Assembly: GCA_024449915.1 (NCBI GenBank)
Contig: JAMZAV010000095.1
Span: 248,001-312,000 of the forward strand
DNA from: Sweltsa coloradensis
Taxonomy: Eukaryota > Arthropoda > Insecta > Plecoptera > Chloroperlidae
DNA: 64,000 nt
Direction of reading: 5' to 3'
Shown here: piece by piece, positions 47,134 to 60,005 of the stretch
Layout of the letters: every line of letters begins with the position of its first letter
Numbering within the stretch: position 1 is the first letter of the stretch
Made by a program: the position numbers and the translations under genes
The notes under the pieces: model-generated
The model's database searches: none
The model's input: the letters and a program-made list of their open reading frames with translations, nothing else
Told to the model about the DNA's origin: nothing

Positions 47134-48639
47134 AGTAAATAAAAATAAAAAAAAAGTCTGTATATGTTATGTTGCATCGACTTGTACAGAGTTGTTAATA
47201 TTCTCAGCAATTGAATTCTGACGCGTAACTCAACTATAATATTGTGTAACTGTTGTATTTCTCTGGAAATGACTGAACTATGTCAAAACGCGTTATTATC
47301 TAGTTTTCGCTATAAATATAAACGCTTTGAATTTGTATCACTCACCAATAATACACTGCAAACCGACAAAAAGAAAACACGTGAAACAAAATCTGAAATG
47401 AAAATAAATTGCTGCCACTTGCAACTATCAATCAATAGCTTTAGAGCATTTTGTATGAACAGTCAATTTTTCTTCATTCCGAAAGATTTAAATAATTGCA
47501 ATTTATTGACAGTTCTATAAAATTCTGCTTCAATGCAGAATTTAAGTTTTTACATTCCGATGTAAATGGTTTTGGAATTTAAAACTTTAAAACATAAATT
47601 AATATAAGCCATGGAAAATTACTGGTTTCGTTGGAATAATTCATCAACCGCTTTGGACGTAAAGAGTAAAATTTATTGACGATAACTTCGTTTTAACATT
47701 TAATGATTGATTGGTGTTTGGGCTTAGTGTTTCGGTTAATCTACAAGGCTATGTAGACGATTAGAGTGGTAGGGGTTTCATATAAAAGTATTATGGCGTA
47801 GAATTGTTGGCATTTGAACCATTACTTGGCTATGTATTTTGGTGTACATATTCCCTCAAAATTCCCATAAATTCTGTCATATATTTCCGTAATATTCTTA
47901 GTCCGCCTCATTTTGCAACATTCTACCTCGAAATTATCACAAAAAATGTAAGTATTATATAATAGATGAACAGCGTTTGTCAACAAACAAGACAACTTGG
48001 TAAATAGAACAACATGGCAAATATTTGCTTCAGGGGCACGCAAAAATGTTCAAAGTATATACATTAAGATACACAAATAAATATAAGTTCTACACCAGCA
48101 TTCAAATCTCGTTACATACGTATCTATTATAGGAGATATTGGGCAAGGCTAGGTCCTATACCCATAATAGAGTGACGAGCTTTAGAAAGTCATGTTGACC
48201 TTCAGTAGTGTGTGTGATTAGAAAGGAAGATGCTATGAGATGACTCTCACTCACTTGACTTTTCTAACTCTGACGGTGTTTCACTTTCATGTAGTTATTA
48301 TATTATAATTAATTATCCCTGACAATAGGTATAACCGCCCACAAGTGTCAGGTAACTAAATAATACAAAATACGCACTAATCACAACTTAAATAATGCAA
48401 ATACGTTTGGCAAAAATACAATATGTTAAAACTGAATAACGAAAATATAAAAATGAAAAAATCTAAAAATCCAAGATTGATACATAAATAACTACGTTTT
48501 TTAAATAACTAAATAACAAACAAACAAAACTATTAAGGTAAAAACGTACAAAAACTAGTGAAAAAGTGATAACAAGATATTAGCAGGGTTATTCTACCCG
48601 CTAATCTAAAAAAAAAAATCATTTAGGCTAACTAGTTAT
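47134..48639. other. Intergenic, nothing recognised
   Basis: AT-rich; the frame at 47242-47520 has no domain-like sequence. Confidence 0.4.
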
Positions 48640-50065
48640 GAATAAGAAAACAGAAAAGTTATTGGGTCCTCCTTGACCTGGGAAAAAATATCAAACTTGG
48701 TATTTTTCGAGCTAGGTCCCATCGGCAAAAATCTTCCATAGAAATAACATGGGGACGATCTTTATGCTCTGTGACCTTGGAGGATTTTGATCCGAAAAAA
48801 TACTGGCCATTATTGACGTACTCGACACCCTTTTCTGTAAGTCCTCTATAGTTTGTTTTGTAATTTGGGTAAGTGATTCGGTCAAAATATGCTGATTACC
48901 AAGAAGGGGTGTGATTTTGGAATGCATATTTTTGTGTGTTTGAGTGTATTTTTATGCACAGTTTCAAGGCACGATGTATTAAAGGGTCATTTTGGATTGG
49001 TATGATGCTCGTATCTACGTGGAACAAAAAAGCAAGTTAAAGCCGATTAAGAAATTTCCCAAAACGCCAATTTTCGCAAATTTCATGGTTAAAAAAATAG
49101 AAAATTTGTGTGAAATCACACTTATAAGATATAATTTTTTAAATTGCCATTTGAGTGTAGTATTTTGCTGTAGATTATGTGGCAAAAAGTAATTTTTTGG
49201 GCTCCTTTAAGAGTAATGGTGAACGGGCATAATCAGCTGTTTTTAAGGAGTTAAGTTTCATATCATTGATGCCAATTTCTCTCACATTTCCAAACAATTT
49301 GTTGTAGTTGTCTTGAATTCGGTTGATGGGGGGGAAATAAAAAATATCAATACGAGCACATGGAGTTTTGACGGGAATGTGATTTCTTGTAAATCCGTAA
49401 GGGATGTGAATGTTTATATTTTGAATTAGGTCCGTGCCTATGAAGTTATGGGGAAGTTTGTACTACTAGGAAAACGCTTTAAGTCCCGCCGCGTTGTTGG
49501 ATGAGCGTAATTGGTGCATTGAGCTGCCATGTGTTACGCGGATTTTCTGTTGTTCTGTGAAAAAATTATTACTTAGTCGAAGATTTTTTTAAATAAAACT
49601 AAATAAAATAAAAAATTGACTGAATTTTTTAATAAATCGTAATTTAAAAAAATAAAAAATCGTAAAATTGCAATTTTCATAAGAAATAATTATTCGATTG
49701 CGCTCAAATTTGAAAACGAGTATATTAATTCATAAAATTAAGGTTCTGTGAAAAAATCATTACAATCGGATAAAGCGTGTAGGTGTTATAAGTCGAAGAA
49801 ATTTTTAAAAAATCGAAAAAATCGTAAAATTGCGTTTTTTATAAGAAAAAATTTCCCGATTGCGCTCAAAAACGTGGCAGTTCTAAGTTCAGAGATTTCG
49901 AAGGCCTCCATAAAATTTCATCGCAATCGGAGTATCGGTTTAGCCGGAATCGTGTTAACAAACACACAAAAATACAAAGAAAAAAAAAAAAAAAACATTC
50001 CGGATTTTTTTCTCCAGTGTAGTGAAATGGAATCTTCGCTTCGCTCGCTACGCTCATCCAATAAA
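48640..50065. repeat. Dispersed repeats R2 (reverse) and R1
   Basis: 48650-49215 is the reverse complement of the R2 part of 2380-2970 (for example CATGGGGACGATCTTTATGC). 49480-50065 is an R1 variant that ends TCTTCGCTTCGCTCGCTACG CTCATCC. The stretch between (49216-49480) matches neither. Confidence 0.75.
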
Positions 50066-53000
50066 CATTGTTATTTAAAGAATATACCGCCTGGTGCCAC
50101 GGTATAATATAGTTTATATTTCATATAACATTGTACGAACACACAAAATAAAGAGAGCAATTTAATAACAGATATTGTGTCTTGTTGACACTGTATATAA
50201 GAATTGTCTGGAGGGTACATTGAGTCGCAGTTGGGCAAAGTTACATAATAGCTACAACATATTACAGTAACAGTTAAAACTATACAAATAATGATAATGG
50301 TAACAATATCATAATAAACATAATTGCATTGCAATAATAATGTTAGTGGTAAAACTTTAAATTAAATGATTATGAAAGAGAAATGGGGCAGTGTAAGAAT
50401 AATTATTACAATTTTAATTTTATGATAACCATTTTCGTAATCGATGTTCACAAAACCCGTGCATAGTTGCTGCGCCCATGTATAGGTGCATATTGCATTC
50501 CTCTATGCCCCCAGTTTGATCTTCCTTCCTTACTAGTCTACACAACACCCTCCTCATCTTGCATGTTTGAGTAGCAAAGCAAATAGAAACAACGTTCTCA
50601 GATTTTAGCCAAACAATAGCCTCATCTTCCATTTCGGCTTAGCTGCAATAGAAACCCCATCGTCATAGCATAAATCAATTTGGTAGGGAGACGAACGCGG
50701 GGCTATCAGGTATTAGATAAGTCTTAGTAGGCAGGCAGGCAGGCGGGCGGGTGATAGCGATAGCGCTCTGTGAGGGCGCTGCCGATAAATCGTCGTCCTT
50801 TAATTAGGGGGATCGTCGCACCCAGCTGTCACATCATGGGACTTGACACTTTTATGACAATTTAGTATCGCGAGCTAGGGCGGCGCCGGTAGCGTGGGGG
50901 GGAGAGGCGTCGCGCATGGGACCCCGGTCTTGAGTGACGGACAAGCATGCATTCAAATGGCTTGTTTTACAGGGACTCCTGCAGCCTGGATACCGGGATG
51001 CGATCACTCACGGCGGTGGTGGGGGGAGGGGGGGGGGGGGGCTTATTGGAACGAGAATAGGACACGTTCAGACGACTGGCATCGATGCTGATGTACAGGC
51101 AGGAGGGGAACGCAGAAGATGTGTTCGAGCATGGTGGGTTATTTTACCACTTATCACAGGATCGTTTCCAGGACACAAAGAAAGATTTTTCTGGACCTTC
51201 CTGAACTTTTAAACGATGAAGTGGCAATTGGGCATTGTGAAACGTAACATTAAATACAATAATTTAAAAAGTTTCCTTCTAATGTTATTATCATCGTATT
51301 ACTTTGTGCTCGACATATTTTTCTATTTGTACTTTGATTTGCATTATGTTGTGTGCACCGTAATTGACCTATTTAGATTGTTTGATGATTTTTGATATAA
51401 TGTACTTTGGTATCAGGTATTAAATTAATTGTATTATAATGCCTACATCACACTTGTGAGGCTTTTGATCTGATGTTTGTGGCCTTAAAATTTTAAAAAA
51501 TTAATTAATAATTAAGCTCCAATGAACTCGAAAACGGAACGTGCTCTGGATTCCACAATATATTAACATCTTATTTAATTTAATACAAAAAACAGCAGGT
51601 GTAACATCAAACGGGCCGGTAAGTTAATTGCATCCCCTCTCCTTGCCGGTAAAATAAACAACATTTGGAGCACCAATATCAATCAATGGTTAACAATTTT
51701 TTATTATGTCCTTATTAATAAGCACTAGTACTGTACAAAATTTGTAATATATCAAACTAATAAACTGGAGTTAGTTTCTTCGTGTGTTATTGTGTTATGG
51801 GTGGCGTGTTATAACTGGTGAGTATGTATGCGTTGTGTTTCATGTGTCGTATAATCTTGTGCGCATGCGTGTAAAGTGCGTGTTTCTATCTCACATGGGG
51901 TTTGTAGCTAGAGGTACTTGTACAAAATATTTCCTATTTTTTGTTAAGAAAATGAGCAGTAAAATATAATGATGTCGCGTTATTTAAAATACTTAGTTGA
52001 ATTTCCGGTTTAAAACTGCCTCTTAGTATTGCCGATCTGTATGTTATGGATGGAGTCCTAAGGGATCGTTATTGCCGTTTTTTCGTTAATATTGTGCTCT
52101 GAGTATAAAGAAGTGTTTTACTGACATGGGGGCGGTCATATAGTTACTGCCAAAATTCCTATTTTGTGAGCAAATTGAGTTGGAAAATAAATTCATGATG
52201 TGTGGAATTGGAAGAAATTCGCTTCAAGGCTTTAATCACGGTTTTAAAAGCTCGCAAAGTGGTCTAAGTTAATGTAGCCTAACTCGGTATAATGGTGAAG
52301 GAAGTCCCAGAGGAAATTTTTTTGTCATTTTTCGTAATATTAAGGACAAGATAGTATAGTACAAATTTAATTAGTATTAAGGTGGGAAATTTCCATTCAT
52401 ACGTTTCTACAAGCCCAGAACTCTAAAACTTGTGTCTTTAAATGCTTCCAAATTGGAAACTGATAACGACTTCACTAACCTCGTGAGACAAGGAAGAATA
52501 TCGACAGTTCAAGTAAATTTAAAGGTTTGGTGCAAAAGTAGAAAAGTGGAATAATTTACATTACCTTAATCGCATTGCCAAAACTTTATATGATGCTTTC
52601 AAAAATGGACCTTTTGGATTTGTACTGCTATGTTACGTGACCTTTTTTAAAAAAGTAGCTTAGTTGCTCACTTAAGTTTAGATGTTGCGTTTAATTATTT
52701 CAAAGAATGCGTGAGGCCTCAATAGACCTGTGTCTGCTTTAAATTGTAAATTAAACCTGAATAACAGATTTTTACTTATAATTGGGTTCTCAAGGTAATG
52801 CGAGAATTGTATTCAGGATGTAACTATTCGATCATCAGAGAAAAAAATCAAACAATGTTTTCAAACAAGGTGTGAAAGTTGCCCCAAATATTAACATAAA
52901 AATACACAACTGATAAATTATGTAATTTTGATTGTTTTTAATTGAAGTATGTGATTCACTTTAGTATGTTGAGCTTTTCTGGAATATCGTAATTACAGCT

Positions 53001-53164
53001 AGATAAACATAAACGGAGAAAATACGGTTCTTAATGTGAGACATTTAACTAAATGTAAACTTATAAAACTGAAGCCGTAGGTTGATAAAAATTAAAAATT
53101 AAAATTCCCACAACACCCAGGCATTTCATCCTCTATAATGACAATTACATTCGTACTGATATGT
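50066..53164. other. Intergenic, with a GC-richer unique island at about 50640-51130
   Basis: The island contains GGCAGGCAGGCAGGCGGGCG, the words CCCAGCTGTCA, CTTTAATTAGG and TTTTATGAC (E-box- and homeobox-like) and a poly-G at about 51018-51040. No exon with splice signals found. Candidate regulatory DNA by composition only. Confidence 0.3.
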
Positions 53165-53188
53165 TTTATCGAAGTATGTTTATTTATT

Positions 53189-53219
<31 letters not shown>

Positions 53220-53300
53220 GTTAGTTAAGTCTATCCTATTCAGTTAAAAACTGATTTACAAAGAAGGGAGGACAACTAAATAAATCTTATTACATTGATG
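53165..53300 (-). repeat. Repeat tail with (TTTA)n
   Basis: (TTTA)n at about 53177-53220 followed by TCTATCCTATTCAGTTAAAA and CTGATTTACA, the reverse of the tail at 1205-1300. Confidence 0.7.
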
Positions 53301-53434
53301 CAAACACAACAATGAACTACAGTTTAGTAAATATTTGAAAAAGTAATATTACAACAACAATGCATTAAAATACAACAATATTTCGGAAACAAATTCAAAA
53401 ACGATATTAAAATAATGCAACTAATGAATCAAAT

Positions 53435-53570
53435 ATAAAAAGGGTTGGGAAAAAAGAAAAAAAAACAACAAAGAAAAAAAAGAAAGAAAGAAAAGAAAAG
53501 AAAGAAATAAAGAAAAAACGAATTATTAAAAAAGAAAAACGAAAAGAAAAAACTGATTTTATTAGTAGAG
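53435..53570. repeat. Purine-rich AG tract
   Basis: AAAGAAAGAAAGAAAAGAAA and similar, almost without pyrimidines on the plus strand. The F/S-rich minus-strand frames are by-products. Confidence 0.85.
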
Positions 53571-53779
53571 ATGTGCAAAAATGGTGAGAACAAAATTCGA
53601 GATTTAAAAAAAAGTTGCAATAAAGAATCATCTGAATTGTGATTGAATGGTACCATTTTTCAATTCGCGAATATTCGCGATATTTTAGTTGATACTGCCA
53701 ACTAGTGGCAAAATTAGCAATTATGTCTATAAAGATAAACGCGTATTAGGTCACGAAATTTCAAACAAATTGTTTTTCA

Positions 53780-53990
53780 GAGTTTTGGTGGAGGTGCCGG
53801 GTAGGTAGTCGAAATTAAATTAATCCTGGCTGGTACATAATGGTGAAGGTGCCGGGTCATACAACACGATTGTGAGATCGTAATAATAATTTGTCCGCGA
53901 GTAAGCTCAAAATACTTCATATCAAAATATCTCCAATACACAAAAATGCATAATTTCGTAATTTTAGTGGAGGTGCCGGGTAGTCGAAAT
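53780..53990 (+). repeat. Three clustered copies of the 17-base motif
   Basis: 53786-53802 exact, 53841-53857 (TGGTGAAGGT variant) and 53965-53981 (TAGTGGAGG variant). The first and third are each followed by GTAGTCGAAATTAA...TCCTGG, so they are copies of a longer unit. Confidence 0.85.
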
Positions 53991-56900
53991 TAATCCTGGT
54001 AAAAACTGTCGGAAACTTTGAAAACTGAAAGCTGAAATTGAGCTTGAAATTAAAACTGATTCTCATTCTCATGTGCTTGTTTTTCTTTTAAATTAATCAT
54101 AAATGGTACTGGAATTTGTGATACTGATAATTTAAAACTCTACGTTTTTTTATGTGCATTATCAAATTGATTTTTTTGGTAAATAACGACAAATTGTGAA
54201 TTTTTATTTTAAGGTGCGAATTTTTAAACTTTAAAAAATCATTTTTGCACATTTCTATTTATTAGACGATCCCACTCAAACGAATATGAGGTTTGCCAAA
54301 AATCAGGAACAGCAAATTAGGGAGTAATCAAACTTTCACGGAAGAAATCTTATCTTTATTGCGGGTGCTAAAATCCTTGTATTTGTTGTCATTAATTCCC
54401 ACTGTTTGCAAAGACAACCCATAACGTATGCAGGGCAAGTATCTCCCTAAATTTTCTTTCCCAGATATCTAATTTTCATTTATCCCTGGATTAGAAAACG
54501 TCTAAGTCTAAGCTAACATCTTCAAGTGAAATGCTGCTAGTTTTAGGGATTTAGAGTTTAGACAATTGAACTACTTCGTTATTTGAGCATGCAGAGGATT
54601 TCCCTCCAGTTTGTCTAGTTGAGGCCAATCGTCCAAATAAGCTCTATTGTGTTATCTGTGTATCTTTGTAGTGTGTATATTGTGTTCTCTGGCGCAGTGT
54701 GTTTTAAGTTTAAGACTAAGAAAGTCACCCATTATAAGGGCAGGCATCGCGATAGTCTAACTCTAAGTCATGTGTAACGCACGGAACTCGTCCCAACAAG
54801 ACGACGGCGACGACGACGCCGAGATAATCTCGCCGGCGAATCAGAAGGAAAATGGCTGCTCCTTCGTGATTTATTTGTATAGTTAATTGTCGTTCATTCC
54901 ACCCAACTGACTTTTATGGATGTTTTCCTCCAACCGGGCGACGTAGCCGGTGTTGCCCGAGAGATGTGACTGTACTCGTCTCTCTGACGGTGTAGGTAGT
55001 CGCCGTCATGTATGTGTTGGTCGTACTCGAATCTCAGGGTAATGACGCGGAAAGCAAAACGCTAGACCAATGATGACTACGTCTCCCAATGGGTGGTAAA
55101 CGTGATAATTTAAAAGCGTCATTACAATGTTCCTTCCTAGACATGGAAACATAGGAGATACTTGGGACTGGTTTCACAATGCTAATGGGCAATTGGCATA
55201 GACAAGTTTAGCCATGCGCCATATTCCATCTTAGACAACACGTCCTTGTTGTTGTCTTATATTCCATTAGCCAAACTATTGTGACGTAGATGTACATTTA
55301 AAGGACTGTGATATTACAAATTGAAGTTGACTAATGAAGAGACTACATGATTTCGATATAAACATAGGCATAGGCAAGCATATTTTAGTTAATTTCTTAG
55401 CCAATTTCAGCCACAGTGATTGTTAAAAATTAATTATGAAGGCACCTAACATATGACGTTTTCATAAATTGATTATGGAAAAGAAATAAGAAATAAATAC
55501 AATTTTATAGTATTTAGAATCTTGTCAAATTGATCAAAAAGACCAGAATAATTATAATTTTCTAATTGAATTATGATAAGAAAATATTAGATGATTGTGG
55601 CTTACAAAATATGTCAAACACACAAAAACGTAGGCCTACTTAGTTCAAAAACAAAATTATTACATGTCTTTAGGAAATCATTTACTTTGGAATTGAAACA
55701 AGTGCCGCCCTTAGTCAAAAGTGCATGCATTCGAATTTGTAATTGATGTTAATAAAATGCTTTTATTTATAGTACCGGTATGTATATAATTTCGCAACAC
55801 ATTTTGTTCATTACAATACGAAAACCTGTACACCTTGCATTGCACGGTACGTGTAGGAAGTATTAGGATGCTGATTTACTTCTGTGCACGAGGGTATAGA
55901 ACTCTACACAGCCCTCGCTGTCCCAGAACACAGCGCGTCTGGTGGACAATTTCCAAACTAAACTCGAGCTGCAAGTATTGACAAGAAAGTTTGAGCTGGA
56001 AAATAAATATCAAAGTTGGGGAATAAAACGATAAATATAATAATCAAATGTTACTCTAGCATAACTTAAAAGTGAAATACAAACACTCGTTTTGACACAA
56101 GAAATGTCTTGAAAACTTTGATCTTGGAACTTTTCAAGTTTTATTTACAAGTTCCCCTAAAGAACTTAACCCTATCTACCCAAATCTTACTCTAACTTCT
56201 TACACAGCCAATTTTTATTGCAGTCGTATCTTATTCTTCATCTATGGGGAGTAATTCTCCAACAAGCAATTAAAAACAAGTATTTTAAAAGTAGCATAAA
56301 TTGTTATAGCCCCGGAGAGCCATAGAAATGTTGCGCGATTTGCAACTCTACTAAATTTAACGTGTTCGCTTCATTTAGGTCAGATGTTCATTAAATCTAT
56401 TTGATAGAAGTTTGAAAACGTAGATTGCGTTATCAGTAATCTCCGTTAATTACTTTTAGAGTAAATATCGGTGTGACCTTTCAGTGATTTATTGATGACG
56501 CGTTGATTGACAGGCAGATATGACTGCTGCCAGAGAGAGATAGACAGCCGCAGAGAGGGAGTGAGAGGGAGTTTATTCGAGTTGATGAGATATGGTTATG
56601 TTTGCCAGTCAATCAGTCCGTTTGATTGTGTGCGCAATTATGATCTGTTGATGGGCTTGGCTGCACGTTTATGTGTATTAACGCAACTATATCACAGCTC
56701 GATAACCGTACATCTTGATAATGAGACTGCAATCACCGGCAATACGTAATTGCCTATAGCAATAGCCCTAACAAGGTGTGAACCCGCGCCACGTGGCATG
56801 ATTACAATATTAGTAAGATGACTTAGAATATTGAGCGATCAATTAAAACTAGTTAGTTGCATAGTAGAGTAGATCAGAGTATTACTTTCAACCTTGAATA

Positions 56901-58424
56901 TTACCTGTATATAATATGTACAAATAACATATAAGCCTAATTTGTAAGTAACTTTACATACACATTTTTAAAGAGATGATAGCCACTGCAATCGTTTGAA
57001 ATTCTGCGAAGTGTGAACGATATGTTTTTTTTAAATTGTGGGAAACCTGTCTAGGGTGCATTTGCACCAAATATAACATTTTTATATTTTATTAAATCAG
57101 TATGATTATCATAACATGTATGTATAAAATTAAATTTGACTTTTTGTATATGCACTTTGACTGTAATGATTATAAATTTTTAACAGTACAATTTCACATT
57201 TTGTATACACAATTTGTCTTCTTAGAAAGTGAACGTAAGTGAACGTTAATTTATTATTGACGTAATTTGGGGGGGGGGGCATTTCTTTGTTATGTGTGGA
57301 GCTACGTTCAATTTGCGTTTGGGTTATAGAAGCTAAACCGGTAAATACATTTTTTTAAGATTTAGAAATTCTTGTTTTTCCAATGCATTTTGAGAACGAG
57401 TTTGGAATTTTATCCTTGCCATATTCTTGTTGCAAAAATTAAATTGATTGTACCTTTTAAATGCTTGTCTTCATTTCCTATTAGAAGTTTAAGAACTCTT
57501 TACCACACAATTAGAGTTTTGTTAAGGCAAAACAAATATAAAATTCTGAATTTGCGTTATATAAATATGAAATATTCTAAATTATTGTTGACGCATCTCT
57601 ATATTATTGAATATGTGAGGGGCTAAAAAATATGGGCCTACTTATATTTTTGGGCAAACAGCTATAGAAGAGCTTTGATTCACAATAGGAATATTATTAT
57701 TATTATGATTCCTCTACAACGGGCCTATTAATTTCCTTAATACCTACTGAGTACAGACAACGGAAAAAATAGATATATAATATTCATTTTAATGGCAGTA
57801 TTTAATATTTAACTTATGGTTACATTTCGACGCACTGTATTGGTGTCAACAGTGATACATAAATGATACGATTGAACCCCTCCCCATGAAAATCATCAGC
57901 CAACCCCTTCTAATAATTATCTTACTCATGCATATATTAGTGTATGCACATGCTTCGTCAAACACATAATTCAATAATTATTTCGACGAAGGGGTGAGAG
58001 GATTTGCTATTAAATATTTACTTGGTTGGTAGGCTTCTGTTATATAAGAACTCATCAATGATGGTATCGTTTTGAAGCAGTTGGTCCGTTTGTGTAAGTC
58101 GAAAAACCATGTCGTAGCTACACAACACCTTCGGCGTATCCATCACTCGCTAACCCCTTCTCCACCTACTTAGATAACTAAACAATACTCGAGCATTACT
58201 AGCAACAAATTACACCGTTTCGCTCAAGCTTTGTAAGATACGTCTTAGTGATATACCGATATAAAGAATCATAAACATTGCATTGGTTACATTAAACATC
58301 TCTGAGAACTTATGGAACTAATAAACATTAATCAATGGAAGAATTAAATAAAATTTTAGTTTTACCTTCATGTGCAAAGAATAGATGCAAGGTTTGTTTT
58401 TCATTTAAAAAAAATGGTAATTTA
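53991..58424. other. Intergenic, GC-richer islands at about 54720-55060 and 56490-56740
   Basis: The first island has ACGACGGCGACGACGACGCC and GTGATTTATTTGTATAGTTA; the second has TGATTGACAGGCAGATATGA. No exon with consistent splice signals. Poly-G at 57267-57277. Possible regulatory modules, by inference only. Confidence 0.3.
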
Positions 58425-58740
58425 GAGTCTACTCACTCAGTCATACAACTGGTTTTCAGTGGGGGACTTTAAAAAAGCGACCAAGCCAACCATGTAGACC
58501 CCGACGCAATCGACGAGTGAGCGATAACCAACCGAAGATCGATATTTTGTAATAGGGAATATAGCAAACAGTGGTGTGCATAGTGCGAACACCCGCAGTT
58601 CAAAGCCAGAATGAACAGCTTTGAATTTATTGAGTGCCTCGTTGCTAGGACGGCTCTAAAGTCACCGTTTACTAATTTCCCCACAGAAAATCAGTTATAT
58701 TATGACTGAGTGGGTAGACTCTAAATAAATTTTTTTAAGA
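58425..58740 (-). repeat. SINE-like element, copy 2 (reverse), plus a tail
   Basis: 58425-58685 is the reverse of 16505-16790 (for example GGTTATCGCTCACTCGTCGA on the minus strand). A plus-strand tail CAGTTATATTATGACTGAGT GGGTAGACTCTAAATA follows at about 58690-58735. Confidence 0.8.
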
Positions 58741-58756
58741 CTAGGAAAACGCTTAA

Positions 58757-59710
58757 TTGGATGAGCGAAGCGAAGACTTCAATTTCACTGAACCCCCAAA
58801 AAATTAAGCTCGGGTGTTTTTTTTTTTTTCTGTCTGTTTGTTCACACGATTCCGGGCAAACGGCATATGCGATCTTGATCAAAATTGGAGGGGACCTTCG
58901 TTTTCTCTGAACTTAGACTTGCCACGTTTTTCGGTACAATCGAAGAAATATTTCTCATGAATATCGTACTTTTACGATTATTTTCGATTTTTAGTGCGAT
59001 ATTTTCGTGCCATTTGGGCCGATTCTGACCAAACGGGTGGGGCTACAACGTTCATATTTTACATGGACATTAAGGTAATGTTGATGTAGTACCTTTTGAA
59101 AGAAAAAGTTGAAAAAGTTGAAGTCTTAAAACTAGGAAAACGCTTAAGTCCCGCCGCGTTGATAGATGAGCTTTTTTGTAAGTTTTTAGTTTGCGTAGGA
59201 CCACTTTTCCTTTGCAAGTGCTTTTTGAATGCATTGTAGGTGATTGTTGTCAAGTTTCTATTGTTACTTGTTAATTGTTATTATAAACCTAAAAAAACTC
59301 AAATTAAAACCTTTATTCTATGGATTCTGGCTAACTTTTTCAACTTTTTCTTTCAGAAAGCAACACATCAACATTACCTTAATGTCCATGTAAAATATGA
59401 ACGTTGTAGCGCCACCCGTTTGGTCAGAATCGGCCCAAATGGCACGAAAATATCGCACTTAAAATCGAAAAAATCGTAAAAGTACGATTTTCATGAGAAA
59501 TATTTCTTCGATTGTACCCAAAAACGTGGCAGGTCTAAGTTAAGAGATTTCGAAGGTCCTCTCAAATTTTCAACAAGATTGCATATGCCGTTTGCCCGGT
59601 AGAGAGCGAACAAACAGACAAACAGACAAAAATACAAAAAAAAAAAAAACACCCGAGCTAATTTTTTGGGGGGGTCAGTGAAATTGAAGTCTTCGCTTCG
59701 CTCATCCAAC
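58757..59710. repeat. R1 inverted pair (long palindrome)
   Basis: 58757-59110 (reverse R1) and 59135-59710 (forward R1) are complementary over about 350 bases: GGATGAGCGAAGCGAAGACT at the left end and AGTCTTCGCTTCGCTCATCC at the right. The centre carries GGAAAACGCTTAAGTCCCGC. Opposite geometry to the pair at 545-3185. Confidence 0.85.
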
Positions 59711-59751
59711 AAGAAGTGATTGACTTGAATCCACATTAAAAGTAAAAAAAC

Positions 59752-60005
59752 TTCCGACTGAAGCGGGATTCGAACACAAGACCTACTGCATTGGAAGCAA
59801 GTAGGCTAACCACTACTCAAACGAGAGCCACGACAATGTGCGTGCTGTGGTGGAAAGGTTCGTCATGATAATTTAAAATTTTTTTAAACTGTTAGCTTGT
59901 CGGGGTGCTGGCACCAACATGGTTGACTAGCCTGCTTGTAAAAAATAATGTACCCACTGAAAATCAGTTATATGATTGAGTGGGTAGACTCTTAATAAGA
60001 ATTTA
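59752..60005 (-). repeat. SINE-like head (minus) and tail
   Basis: On the minus strand AGTAGTGGTTAGCCTACTTG, CTTCCAATGCAG and the B box GTTCGAATCCC (about 59766-59776) repeat the tRNA-Gly-like head seen at 16375-16445. A plus-strand tail of the same family lies at 59950-60005. Confidence 0.75.

Noticed and set aside
53429..53656. F/S-rich minus-strand frames resembling membrane proteins
   Set aside because: Translation of the purine-rich AG tract; low-complexity artefact.
59491..59736. Recurring peptide-like frame (VCLFALYRANGIC type), also at 1916 and 49866
   Set aside because: It occurs wherever the R1 repeat does and has frameshifts and stops between copies, so it is repeat sequence rather than a gene.
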